A stretch of 64,000 nt of DNA, taken from the NCBI RefSeq assembly GCF_011305535.1, contig NZ_CP049906.1, positions 434,001 to 498,000 on the forward strand, written 5' to 3'. Within the stretch, counting starts at the first letter, position 1. Each line of letters opens with the position of its first letter. Below the pieces are notes generated by a model, which was given only the letters and a program-made list of their open reading frames with translations, searched no databases and was not told the origin of the DNA. A program made the position numbers and the translations under genes. Origin of the DNA: Diaphorobacter sp. HDW4B. GTDB taxonomy: Bacteria > Pseudomonadota > Gammaproteobacteria > Burkholderiales > Burkholderiaceae_C. Positions 42,589 to 51,037 of the stretch are shown in pieces.

Positions 42589-44085
42589 ATGGACCTGAGC
42601 ATTCTCCAAATCTCCATGGCGGGGCCGGATGGCAAGCCGTCGATTCCACTCGGTCTGCTGTTTCGGTACGGTGCCGACCAGCCCAATGGGATTGTGCGAT
42701 TCATCCCGGGGACTGCCTACATCCGCAACCCCGATCGCCCTGTGTTGAGCCTGCTGTTCACCGGCGATACGGAAGAGGAGAGTCAACGTCTTCTGGCGGA
42801 CTTCTATACCGCAGACTTCAATGGCCTGCGCGCGGATTCCGGCAAGCCCGGACCGAATGGCCTGCATCCCTTGCTGTTGCCTGCCTGGTTCCAGAATCTG
42901 CTTCCCGAAGGCACTTTCCGCGAACACATTGCCCAGATTCGCGGCTGCGACGTGACGAACCATTTCGAGCTGCTCGCGGCATGTGGCGCCGATCTGCCCG
43001 GCGCGGTGTATGCGTTGCCGTATGAGGGTGTGACGCCCGAGCTGATGCAGACTTTGGTGACCAACAATCAGGACGCTCTCGAAGTGTCGGTTGTCGAGAC
43101 TCCGCTGGTCGAGGGCATTTCATTGTCCGGTGTGCAGCCCAAGCTCGGTGTGAACGAGGACAGCAAGGGGCGCTATGTGGCCCGCACCAAGCTCAGCGAG
43201 GTCTCGCACATCATCGCCAAGCTGCCGGTCGTCGACTATCCCAGAATGCCCGAGGTGGAACACCTCAGCATGGAGCTGGCACGCATGGCGGGCGTGGATG
43301 CTTGCCAGACCCGCCTCGTGCCGCTGGAAAAGCTTCTGGCCGATCACGTCTATGACCTGGGCTCGCCGGACGAACGCACCACGATGTTCCTCGCGGTGCC
43401 GAGATATGACCGCGACAAGCCGTCGCGGGTGCATGCGGAGGACATGGCACAAGTGCTTGGGTTTCTTCCGCATGAGAAGTACACCACCAAGGTGTCGTAC
43501 TCCCTGCTGATGCAGGTGTTCATGGGCTACCCCAGTCTTGGCGAAGCCGCAGTGCTCGAGCTGCTGCGGCGTCTGGCCGTCAATGAACTCATCGGCAATG
43601 CCGACTGCCACCTGAAGAACATCGGCGTCTACTACCCAAACGGAGTGGACCCGGAGCTGCCTCCTGCCTACGACATCGTGGCGCACCATGTCTTCAATGG
43701 TGCGCAGGGGCATGCGCTCTACATCCTGCCGGAGCGAATGCAAAAGGATCTGGAGGCAAGGCAGTTCAAGGAACTGGAACGAAAGCACCTCGCGGAACAC
43801 GACAAGCCCATGTCGGCAGCGCAAAGTGCCGCTGCGTCCAAGCTGCAGTTGCTGCGACCCAGCACGCTCAAGGTGCTGGCCGAAGAGGTTCAGCTTCCGT
43901 ACAAGCTCCTGCAGACCACCGTGGACAAGGTCGTCACACTGGCCGCCAGAACATGGCCAGCAGCCATCGATGCCAGCGAGTTAACAGCTGTGCAGAAGAC
44001 CAGGATGAAGTCGTTTCTTGAAGGGCATCCAGCCGTGCAAGCCGTGCGGCGACGGCAAAGTCTGCAGAAGACGAAGAGCCTTTGA
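42589..44085 (+). CDS. HipA-like Ser/Thr kinase toxin
   Basis: This 498-residue HipA-family kinase has the N-terminal couple_HipA region (PLLLPAWFQNLLPEGTFRE), the autophosphorylation/P-loop-like segment SLSGVQPK at 178-185, the catalytic NADCHLKN at 337-344 and the metal-binding YDIV at 361-364. All key residues are present, so it should be active. HipA enzymes phosphorylate glutamyl-tRNA synthetase or other targets and induce growth arrest. It is about 50 residues longer than E. coli HipA. The start ATG follows the HipB stop by 4 bases. Confidence 0.9.
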   Translation: MDLSILQISMAGPDGKPSIPLGLLFRYGADQPNGIVRFIPGTAYIRNPDRPVLSLLFTGDTEEESQRLLADFYTADFNGLRADSGKPGPNGLHPLLLPAWFQNLLPEGTFREHIAQIRGCDVTNHFELLAACGADLPGAVYALPYEGVTPELMQTLVTNNQDALEVSVVETPLVEGISLSGVQPKLGVNEDSKGRYVARTKLSEVSHIIAKLPVVDYPRMPEVEHLSMELARMAGVDACQTRLVPLEKLLADHVYDLGSPDERTTMFLAVPRYDRDKPSRVHAEDMAQVLGFLPHEKYTTKVSYSLLMQVFMGYPSLGEAAVLELLRRLAVNELIGNADCHLKNIGVYYPNGVDPELPPAYDIVAHHVFNGAQGHALYILPERMQKDLEARQFKELERKHLAEHDKPMSAAQSAAASKLQLLRPSTLKVLAEEVQLPYKLLQTTVDKVVTLAARTWPAAIDASELTAVQKTRMKSFLEGHPAVQAVRRRQSLQKTKSL

Positions 44086-44230
44086 AACGGCTTTGAACGT
44101 GCTCAGGCGGCACGCACACCCAACGGCGACAGCCCTTGCATCTTGGAAGTGATCGACACCGTCAACAGGTCAGACTCATTGACTGGTTTGGATGGATGCC
44201 GCATTCATCGCAAATGTCATCAAACATTCG

Positions 44231-44331
44231 CATACACGATATGTGTATGTTTGGTGTCAATCAAATAGCAAAACCAATTGACATTACTATTGATCTATTG
44301 AAATCTACTTGTCATTAGTATTTTAAATACT
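44231..44331. promoter_or_regulatory. AT-rich region with two palindromes upstream of surface-protein gene
   Basis: The gap 44086-44357 is strongly AT-rich from about 44210. CATACAC-N5-GTGTATG (44231-44249) and AGTATTT-T-AAATACT (44317-44331) are perfect inverted repeats. A TTGACA stands at 44278, but I find no well-spaced -10. Candidate promoter and regulator sites for the glycine-rich protein. Confidence 0.4.
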
Positions 44332-44357
44332 CACTGACTTGAAATGACGAGGGATCA

Positions 44358-45668
44358 ATGACTGTTTCAATATTTCATCCGCTCATGTGGGCTGCGGCTG
44401 GCTTGGCTGTTGTCGGCCCTGCGTATGCCGATACATACACCGTTCCGCCAGGCATCAATACCCTGACAGTGGAGCTCAAGGGCGGTGGCGGCGGTGCGGG
44501 CGGCGCTGACGCTGGCGGAGCCGGTGGAGTGGGCATCAATGGCTCACAGATGGTGATTCAACTGGCCGTGCAACCCGGCCTGAGCGTTGACTATGGCGTG
44601 GCAAAAGGTGGAACCAGCGGCGGCTCGTACGACGCGACCAAGGGGACCGCTTCAGTGGCCGGAGCCAGTGGATTCGGCAGTGGAGGCGCAGGTGGTGCCG
44701 GGCCACTTGCTAACTTAACACCATCCCCTGACCCCCAAAGCGGCAGTGGCGGAGGCGGCAGCGGCGGCGGTGCCAGCTACGTTTCATACAACGGACTATG
44801 GGCGCGAGCCGGTGGTGGAGGCGGAGGCGGCGCTGGAAGCTGGGGACGCGCTGCCTACACCGTGACGATTCCTGCTGTCGCGCCGGTGGAAACAGCCGCT
44901 TGCGCCACAGCTGCCGATGGAGCGGCCGGTGAAGATGGCACGGGGACGCGTGCCGGCAGTCCCAACCGAGGCGGAGGCGGTGGAGGCGGCGGAGGCGGTG
45001 GTTACCAAGGTGCGGCAGGTACCGGCGGTGCGGCTGGCTGGGATAGCGCTGGCGCAGATGTGGACGGTGCCCATGCAGGTGGTGTCGGTGGTTCATGCTA
45101 TTCGACAGGCATCACGCTGAGCAGCAGCAACCCCACGGGTGGTGGCGCTGGATCGACTACCCCACCAACCACTTCGGACGGCACAGTCATTCCCCCCGCA
45201 GCGGCCAATGGTGAAGATGGCAGTGTGATCGTGACACCAGGTCCGGTGGCCCCAGTCACTCCAACGGCCAAGGCCGGTGATTCGTCGGCAACGCTTGATG
45301 TCACCTTGCCGCCAACCATCCAACCCGGCGATGTGACCAGCTATGAATTCAGCTGCACCCCGATCATGGGCGCGGGCAATCCGCTGACCACAAGCAGTCT
45401 GCCATTGACCGTCATGGGGCTGACCAACGGCACCACATACACCTGCACCGTGATCGCCAATCTGGTCGATCCCAACACCAAGCTGCCCTACAAGACGCCA
45501 GTTGGACCGACCGCCCAGGTCACGCCCACGGCACCCACTGTGCCAACGACACCAACCGTACCGACAGCTCCTGCTGAGGCGACCCCGGTGCCAAGTCTGG
45601 GTGGAATGGGCATTGTCCTTTTGAGTGGATTACTGGCGTTCTTTGGACTCCGTCGCAAGCACGGCTGA
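44358..45668 (+). CDS. Secreted glycine-rich protein with FN3-like domain and IPTL-CTERM-like tail
   Basis: This 436-residue protein has a signal peptide ending GPAYA, then TYTVPPGINTLTVELKGGGG and a long Gly-rich domain (about 35-310) with several Gly-only runs. A fibronectin-III-like module (PVTPTAKAGDSSATLDVTL to NGTTYTCTVIANLV) and a Pro/Thr linker follow. The C-terminus PVPSLGGMGIVLLSGLLAFFGLRRK has the motif, hydrophobic helix and basic end of IPTL-CTERM/PEP-CTERM-type sorting tags. It is probably exported, processed and attached to or released from the surface. GAGGG precedes the ATG. The function is unknown. Confidence 0.85.
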   Translation: MTVSIFHPLMWAAAGLAVVGPAYADTYTVPPGINTLTVELKGGGGGAGGADAGGAGGVGINGSQMVIQLAVQPGLSVDYGVAKGGTSGGSYDATKGTASVAGASGFGSGGAGGAGPLANLTPSPDPQSGSGGGGSGGGASYVSYNGLWARAGGGGGGGAGSWGRAAYTVTIPAVAPVETAACATAADGAAGEDGTGTRAGSPNRGGGGGGGGGGGYQGAAGTGGAAGWDSAGADVDGAHAGGVGGSCYSTGITLSSSNPTGGGAGSTTPPTTSDGTVIPPAAANGEDGSVIVTPGPVAPVTPTAKAGDSSATLDVTLPPTIQPGDVTSYEFSCTPIMGAGNPLTTSSLPLTVMGLTNGTTYTCTVIANLVDPNTKLPYKTPVGPTAQVTPTAPTVPTTPTVPTAPAEATPVPSLGGMGIVLLSGLLAFFGLRRKHG

Positions 45669-46394
45669 TATACGCCGTTGAGTGCTTCAGCGACCTCATG
45701 AGACCCTTCAGTGAAATGAAGGAGTTTCCGTTTCGCTGAAAAGGGAAATGATCCTCCCGCCACCTCACTCCGGAGCTCGTAGGTGGTAGGGGGCTGGTTC
45801 AGCGACGCGAGCGAAGCGCTGTTGCCAGTACCTTCACTTATTGCCAATTCCAAGCCCGCGTATATGTCAGATGGGGGCATGGGTTGAGCATTTTCACGGC
45901 GATCCATGCGTCAGGCCTGTGAACGACATGAGGAGACAGAAAATGCGTAGGCGAGGGTCGGCTGCCCAAGTGTGAGAGGTTGGCGAACGCAGTCACGGCA
46001 TCGTAAATTACTCGGATTACATGAAATTCAGTAAGCTTGCAAAATATGATTATTTAAAAGAATTGAGTTGCATGACATGAGAATTCCGTTCAAATGGAAG
46101 AGTGATGCGCGGTGCATCACTTAAATTGAACAAGGGTTAACCCTTTAGTTTCAAAATGAAATTTTATAATGTGAAATATTGACGTGTCATATGCTCCTCA
46201 GACAGTTCCGCAAACTGCATTCCCGCTGTGCACTGCACAATCTGAGACACAGGTCGTGCTGTCGCCCAAGTCATTGTGATGCGTGAGTCGTGCAGCGGGT
46301 TCTGGTTCGCCATCGCAAGACTTCAATCGTTTTTGCCAGGACGTCCACATATCTCGCAACTGATGTACGACACAGCTTCTGCATGCTGAATCAG
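45669..46394. other. Gene-poor, AT-rich intergenic region with palindromes
   Basis: I see no convincing gene here. An AT-rich block (about 46000-46190) contains AGTGATGC-N5-GCATCACT (46101-46121) and the perfect palindrome AAGGGTTAACCCTT (46132-46145). It lies between the surface-protein gene and a decayed gene. The stretch 45669-45960 has several short imperfect hairpins that may end the surface-protein transcript. Confidence 0.6.
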
Positions 46395-46650
46395 TCACGC
46401 TTGGTCGTCGTCGGCATCATGCTGCGCGTAAAACTGCAAGGTACCGAACGTCTGCTTGACCAGCGATGCAAAGACCTGGGGAGTTCCCTCGTGGGCCGCG
46501 AGGCGCTGCGCAGAGCACATCGATGGTGTCGAATCAGCCCTCCCCACTCTGCAGACCAAACGACATCTTGGATTCGTTGAGCGGGTTGTCCCATTCGGAA
46601 AACATCTTGGGATACTTGAATCGCAGTTGTCGCTCGAGTTCGGCGTTCAT
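46395..46650 (-). pseudogene. Decayed small phage-associated-type hypothetical gene
   Basis: Reading leftward from ATG at 46650 gives MNAELERQLRFKYPKMFSEW and on to GLQSGEG, then a TGA where relatives (as I recall them, with ECGDGWFDLID-like sequences) have Trp. FDTIDVLC follows, then a +1 shift into AQRLAAHEGTPQVFASLVKQ and TFGTLQFYAQHD before a stop. The segments match a family common near prophages and in accessory DNA. One nonsense change and one frameshift mark it as a pseudogene. Confidence 0.65.
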
Positions 46651-46749
46651 CACTGTGCCTTTGTTGAACGCAGGTTGCGATTCATGCGCAGAGTGAGTTC
46701 ACTGCGTCCGCGACTGGCTCGCACTTATCTGGCAATGGATTGCTCTGAC

Positions 46750-47313
46750 TCACTGCCCGATCAGTTCGACGATATGCGGTACCAGGTCCAGCACGTTCTT
46801 GAACTGATGGCCTCGCTTGTCGTGGAACTGGAGGATTTGGGCATGCCGGAGCTCCTTGACCGTGCGGGGCACATCGATGCGTTCGTCATCCATGGCGATG
46901 GCCACTTTGACATTCGCCCATAGCACTTCCGAGTATCCTGTATCCGGCCACGAATTCTGGTCTTTTGAATCTGGTTTGTAGTGACTCAGTGCGGCTTCCA
47001 TGCCTGCACGTTCTGGATGGTCCCGAAACACCGTCAATTCGGGGCGTAGACTGGGATTGATCAGGAATGCCTTGGTGTCGTAACGCCCACTCAAAAGTAG
47101 TGAGTACAAACCTCCAAGACTCGATCCGATAACGGCACTTATTCGTTCGCTTTGAACGATATGGGCCAAAGCAGGAAGATCTATTCGTGGGTCTGAATGG
47201 TGCGTTGGGATGAAGACCGTGTGTCCCAGCGACTCCAATGCGGCCTTGAGCGATGTGGTTTTCTCGCTGTTGCCGGATGAGCCGTGTCTGTGAATGTAGA
47301 GAATTTTTCCCAT
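46750..47313 (-). CDS. YqiA/UPF0227-like alpha/beta hydrolase
   Basis: This 187-residue small esterase-like protein starts MGKILYIHRHGSS and has the nucleophile elbow GSSLGGLYSLLL, Asp/His-containing C-terminal segments (AMDDERIDV, HDKRGHQFKN) and the FLINPSLRP segment typical of UPF0227. A GTG 42 bases upstream is an alternative start. It is divergent from the PP2C-like gene, and the shared 288-base gap carries two copies of the island operator, so it is probably part of that regulon. Confidence 0.82.
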   Translation of the reverse strand: MGKILYIHRHGSSGNSEKTTSLKAALESLGHTVFIPTHHSDPRIDLPALAHIVQSERISAVIGSSLGGLYSLLLSGRYDTKAFLINPSLRPELTVFRDHPERAGMEAALSHYKPDSKDQNSWPDTGYSEVLWANVKVAIAMDDERIDVPRTVKELRHAQILQFHDKRGHQFKNVLDLVPHIVELIGQ

Positions 47314-47497
47314 GGATCGTAGTGGTTCCTTGCTTGCAAATTGTGGTTCAGTCACCAGCCCTCTTCATTTCCCGGAGGCATGCGTTCGTCATCGACAAGC
47401 AGTTTTTGGATGAGCGCGTGGACGGTGTGTGTATGCTTGTCATCTCCAATTTTGCGCCTGTCTTGCGGCGGTGATGAGCTTAATTATCTGCACGCAG

Positions 47498-47550
47498 GCG
47501 ACAGTTTGTGTCGCATGAAAAAGCGGTTTGCATGCGACGCACTTTGTCAT
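47498..47550. promoter_or_regulatory. Island operator, two copies (GCGAC-N7-GTCGC)
   Basis: GCGAC-AGTTTGT-GTCGC at 47498-47514 is followed by ATG. A second, one-sided copy, GCGAC-N7-GTCAT, lies at 47534-47550. The halves GTCGCATG (47510) and CATGCGAC (47531) are also inverted to each other. The element lies between the divergent hydrolase and PP2C-like genes and recurs at 48741 and 54609. Confidence 0.65.
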
Positions 47551-47601
47551 CTCAGAGATCAAACTTCGAGACGCTTCAACTCTCGATGACATTGAATATC
47601 C

Positions 47602-48708
47602 ATGAGACAGACCAGTACCGCCCAGCCCTTCGCCGTAGAGGTAGGAGCCTTTCAGTTTTCTCGCATTCGGGATGAGGTCAAGCACAAGCCGGCTGCTCAG
47701 CCAAATGCCATGTTGATGAATCTGGGCGCGGTGCAGCATCTTCTGCAGGAGCAATCCATCTATTGCGCGCCGCCCGTTGTCAGTGCCGATGGGGTGTGGC
47801 TTTCGGTGGCAGGGGGGAGTCGAGAGACATCCGCCGATGCGCAATCCAGCCGTACGCTTTTGGCAGCACTGCATGGACTTCTGGATGCGTTTCCCGTGGG
47901 CGGCGATGTGGCTGGTCGTCACTCTGCCTTGCCGGTGCGCGCATTGCATGCGAGGAAGACGTCGGCCAAGCGTCACATGGACAAGCTGACGCCTGAAGCT
48001 TTTCCTTCCGTCGCGTCCTTGCATGTGAGCGATGGTCAGATCTGCGCTGTCCATTGCGGTGAAGCGCGCATCTGGCGGCTGCGCCATACCGAGTCGGAGC
48101 ATGTGGAAGTCAAATTGCTCAGCCGCGCAAAACAGGATGCATCCGATCGCGAATTGGATATGGTGCAAATCGATCTGCGCTCGTGTGGCAACACCTGGGT
48201 CCATGCGAACTATTCGGACGTGCGCGAGGGTGATGTGTACCTGCTGTCGCTCGCGGGCATTCATGACGTGCATGCCGGCATGGACCTCGCGCAATTGTGG
48301 AACCCTGCCGAGAGCCTGCACTACAACCTGCACACGCTGGAATGCGTCTGGCGCTCATGGGGCATGGACGAGCAGATTTCGGTCGTGGCGCTGAAGTGCC
48401 ATGGATCGGATGCGGTGACCGATTCTTCGTCGGTGTGCAGAGCCACTGGCGAGCAGGTGGGACGTCTGCAGGATCTGATTCGGTCCTCGACAGATTGCGT
48501 TTCCATTTCCTGGATCCAGCGACGTATGCGAGTGGGCTATCTCCATGCATGGGAGCTGCTGGAGCATCTTTTCCTGGAGGGCACTCTCGTGCGGCATTGG
48601 AAAGAAGATGAAGAGGGAGGAGCGCGCCTGTTCTGCGCATCTCGTCCCGGTGGCCAGCCAAAGCCGGGACAGATCTGGCTGCGCCCACAGACCTGGCTCA
48701 ACGTCTGA
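47602..48708 (+). CDS. PP2C-like protein with C-terminal FtsK-gamma-like winged helix
   Basis: This 368-residue protein has a PP2C-fold pattern over about 1-267: SADGVWLSVAGG (VADGMGG-like), ASLHVSDGQICAVHCGEAR (ending where PP2Cs have GDSR), EGDVYLLSLAGIHDV (SDGLTD-like) and a final DEQISVVALKC. Key metal aspartates appear replaced (GDSR to GEAR, DG to AG), so it may be a pseudophosphatase. Residues ~288-330 (VSISWIQRRMRVGY, LLEHLFLEGTLV) match the FtsK gamma DNA-reading winged helix. I know no described protein with this fusion. It precedes the tandem AAA+ gene. Confidence 0.7.
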   Translation: MRQTSTAQPFAVEVGAFQFSRIRDEVKHKPAAQPNAMLMNLGAVQHLLQEQSIYCAPPVVSADGVWLSVAGGSRETSADAQSSRTLLAALHGLLDAFPVGGDVAGRHSALPVRALHARKTSAKRHMDKLTPEAFPSVASLHVSDGQICAVHCGEARIWRLRHTESEHVEVKLLSRAKQDASDRELDMVQIDLRSCGNTWVHANYSDVREGDVYLLSLAGIHDVHAGMDLAQLWNPAESLHYNLHTLECVWRSWGMDEQISVVALKCHGSDAVTDSSSVCRATGEQVGRLQDLIRSSTDCVSISWIQRRMRVGYLHAWELLEHLFLEGTLVRHWKEDEEGGARLFCASRPGGQPKPGQIWLRPQTWLNV

Positions 48709-48740
48709 TGGACTGTGGACCAGCCGGTGGATTTTTTCAT

Positions 48741-48757
48741 GCGACACAAAACGTCGC
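48741..48757. promoter_or_regulatory. Island operator (GCGAC-N7-GTCGC)
   Basis: A perfect GCGAC-ACAAAAC-GTCGC inverted repeat ends 21 bases before the AAA+ ATPase start. Read on the other strand it is followed by the same ATG as the copy at 47498. The position would block transcription or translation of the ATPase gene. Confidence 0.65.
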
Positions 48758-48778
48758 GTCCCTTGAGATGATGAAGCT

Positions 48779-50959
48779 ATGGAAAATCAAGTCATATCCA
48801 CCATTGAGGTACCTTGCTCGACGTCGGGCAGCCTGATTCGCGTGGACCCTGTCATATACCTCTGGATTCTGCGCATCCTGCTGCGTCTTGGCGGCCACCG
48901 CAAGTTCATCAAAACCTTTGGGTTCATGGACGATGAATTGGCCGAGGCCATCGGTATGGAGACATGGCTGGAGGACGGCGTCGCCACCTCGCGCAAGGAT
49001 CTGCGGGCAATCGTGAAACGGAACAAGTTTCGCATGGATGAAACGGTCGAGTTCGACGCGTCGGGTGCCTTGGCCCATGTGCGTGAAGAGCATGAGGCGC
49101 TGGAGCCACAAGCGGCCAGTCTGACCATGCGCGGTTGCCTGCGCCGCAACGTGGAACAACTGGCCGAGCTGGCGGGGTTGAGTCATGTGGACTGTCGGAT
49201 TCTGGAGTTCGCTGTGCTCATGCACAACGAACAGATGCTTCATGAAGCGGTGGGCTTGTTGGGGAACCTGACATCGACCAAAGCCTTCCATGCACTCTCC
49301 GTCATTCTGGATCTGCCTGAGCCGGACGTTCGCGCAGCGCTGGGCGTGCAGGGCGTTCTGTCACGTTCCGGATTGCTGACGCTGGATCGCACCAGCTCGG
49401 CGGAGCTTCATGCCAAGCTGTGTCTGCTGTGCGAAGTCTTTGCCGATCTGATGGCGACCTCGGACATCGCGCCTGTCGGGTTGCTGCGAGGCACGGTCAC
49501 AGCAGCTGCTCCCGGTCACCTGCAGCTCTCCGACTACACGCACATCCAGCCTTCTCTGGACATTTTGCTGCCCTATCTGCGCCAAGCCACCAAGTCGCGC
49601 AAGAGTGGGGTCAACATCTTTCTGCATGGCGCTCCGGGCACGGGCAAGAGCCAGCTGGTCCGCACGCTTGCCAAGGAATTGCAGAGCGAGCTGTTCGAAG
49701 TCGCTTGCGAGGATGAGGATGGCGACGCGCTCAAGGGTGAGCGCCGACTGCGCTCTTACAGGGCTGCGCAGAGCTTCTTTGCACACCGACAGGCGCTGAT
49801 GGTGTTCGACGAGGTGGAGGACGTGTTCTCCTGCAGCGATGAAGGCTTCTCCCGAGGTACCGACAGCACCGCTCAAGTGCGCAAGGGCTGGATCAATCGC
49901 ATGCTGGAGGAGAACCCGATGCCGACGTTCTGGCTCTCCAACTCCATGCGTGGCCTGGATCCGGCCTTTGTTCGGCGTTTCGACATGGTGATCGAATTGC
50001 CTGTGCCGCCCAGAAGTCAGCGCGAAAAGATTCTGAAGGACAGTGCTGCCGACCTGCTCGAGCCCTACCGGCTTGCGCGACTTGCCGAAGCCGAAGTGCT
50101 GGCCCCGGCCATCATTGCCAAGGCCGGTTCCGTCGTTCGTGCAATCCAGCAGGATCTGGAGCCCGGCAAGGTGGGCGAGTCCTTCGAGCGCCTGATCTCC
50201 AGCACGATCGAGGCGCAGGGGCACAGTCCCTTGTCGTCGAACGACATGCATCGCCTTCCCGAAATCTACGACCCCGGCTTCATTCATGCCGATGTCGATC
50301 TGGCCAGCGTGGCGAACGGACTTCAGTCGGTGGGCAGTGGCCGACTCTGTCTGTATGGACCTTCTGGCACTGGGAAAACCGCGTACGGGCGTTGGCTCGC
50401 GCAGCAACTGGGTGTGCCGCTGCACGTCAAACGGGCCTCGGACCTGATGTCCATGTGGGTCGGTGGCAACGAGAAAAACATCTCGCGCGCGTTTCGCAAC
50501 GCGCAGGACGATGGCGCGGTGTTGCTGATGGACGAGGTGGACAGCTTTCTGCAGGACAGGCGTGGCGTCAGGAGTGGCTGGGAGGTGAACCTCGTCAACG
50601 AGATGCTCACGCAGATGGAGTCGTTTTCCGGCGTGTTCATCGCCTCGACCAATCTGATGGACAACCTGGACCAGGCCGCGTTGCGACGCTTTGACCTCAA
50701 GGTGAAGTTTGATTTTCTGCGTGCGGAGCAGGCCCGTGCGCTGCTGCTCAGGCATTGCGTGGCGCTGGGTTTGCAAGCGCCGCGCAGCGATGCAATGGAG
50801 CGCCTCGATCGCTTGCAGCAGCTGACGCCCGGCGATTTTGCGGTCGTGCTGCGCCAGCATCGCTTTCGACTATTCGACAGTGCGGACATGCTGGTGTCCG
50901 CTCTGGATGCGGAATGCGCTGTCAAGGAGTCGGCCAAACGCAGCATCGGCTTCCGTTGA
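48779..50959 (+). CDS. Tandem AAA+ ATPase
   Basis: This 726-residue protein has a helical N-terminal region (1-250) and two AAA+ modules. D1 has GAPGTGKS at 284-291, Walker B VFDEVED at 342-348 and RRFD at 399-402. D2 has GPSGTGKT at 527-534, LLMDEVDS at 582-589 and RRFD at 636-639. Both carry complete ATPase motifs and Asn sensors (LSNSMRG, ASTNLMD). The layout recalls Cdc48/FtsH-type remodelers, without their known N- or protease domains. It lies between the PP2C-like/FtsK-gamma gene and the nuclease and probably remodels a protein or DNA-bound partner from this set. Confidence 0.9.
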   Translation: MENQVISTIEVPCSTSGSLIRVDPVIYLWILRILLRLGGHRKFIKTFGFMDDELAEAIGMETWLEDGVATSRKDLRAIVKRNKFRMDETVEFDASGALAHVREEHEALEPQAASLTMRGCLRRNVEQLAELAGLSHVDCRILEFAVLMHNEQMLHEAVGLLGNLTSTKAFHALSVILDLPEPDVRAALGVQGVLSRSGLLTLDRTSSAELHAKLCLLCEVFADLMATSDIAPVGLLRGTVTAAAPGHLQLSDYTHIQPSLDILLPYLRQATKSRKSGVNIFLHGAPGTGKSQLVRTLAKELQSELFEVACEDEDGDALKGERRLRSYRAAQSFFAHRQALMVFDEVEDVFSCSDEGFSRGTDSTAQVRKGWINRMLEENPMPTFWLSNSMRGLDPAFVRRFDMVIELPVPPRSQREKILKDSAADLLEPYRLARLAEAEVLAPAIIAKAGSVVRAIQQDLEPGKVGESFERLISSTIEAQGHSPLSSNDMHRLPEIYDPGFIHADVDLASVANGLQSVGSGRLCLYGPSGTGKTAYGRWLAQQLGVPLHVKRASDLMSMWVGGNEKNISRAFRNAQDDGAVLLMDEVDSFLQDRRGVRSGWEVNLVNEMLTQMESFSGVFIASTNLMDNLDQAALRRFDLKVKFDFLRAEQARALLLRHCVALGLQAPRSDAMERLDRLQQLTPGDFAVVLRQHRFRLFDSADMLVSALDAECAVKESAKRSIGFR

Positions 50960-51037
50960 ACGGCCCGTTTGATCGGCCTATTTTCTGCCGATCTCATGAC
51001 ACAATTCGTCACATCAGCGAAGAGGGACGAGACAAGA

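Noticed and set aside
45488-45907. Minus-strand open frame at the end of the surface-protein gene
   Set aside because: It overlaps the Pro/Thr linker and IPTL-like tail of a supported gene, and the non-overlapping part has no features.
46456-46923. Plus-strand open frame across the decayed gene and hydrolase 3' end
   Set aside because: The minus strand carries recognisable protein segments here; the plus-strand product does not.
47498-47550. CRISPR-like or transposon-end repeats in the divergent gap
   Set aside because: Only two short inverted copies are present, and the same element recurs before other island genes, which fits an operator.
49361-50860. Long open frame antisense to the tandem AAA+ ATPase
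   Set aside because: The plus-strand product has two complete sets of AAA+ motifs; the antisense frame has none.
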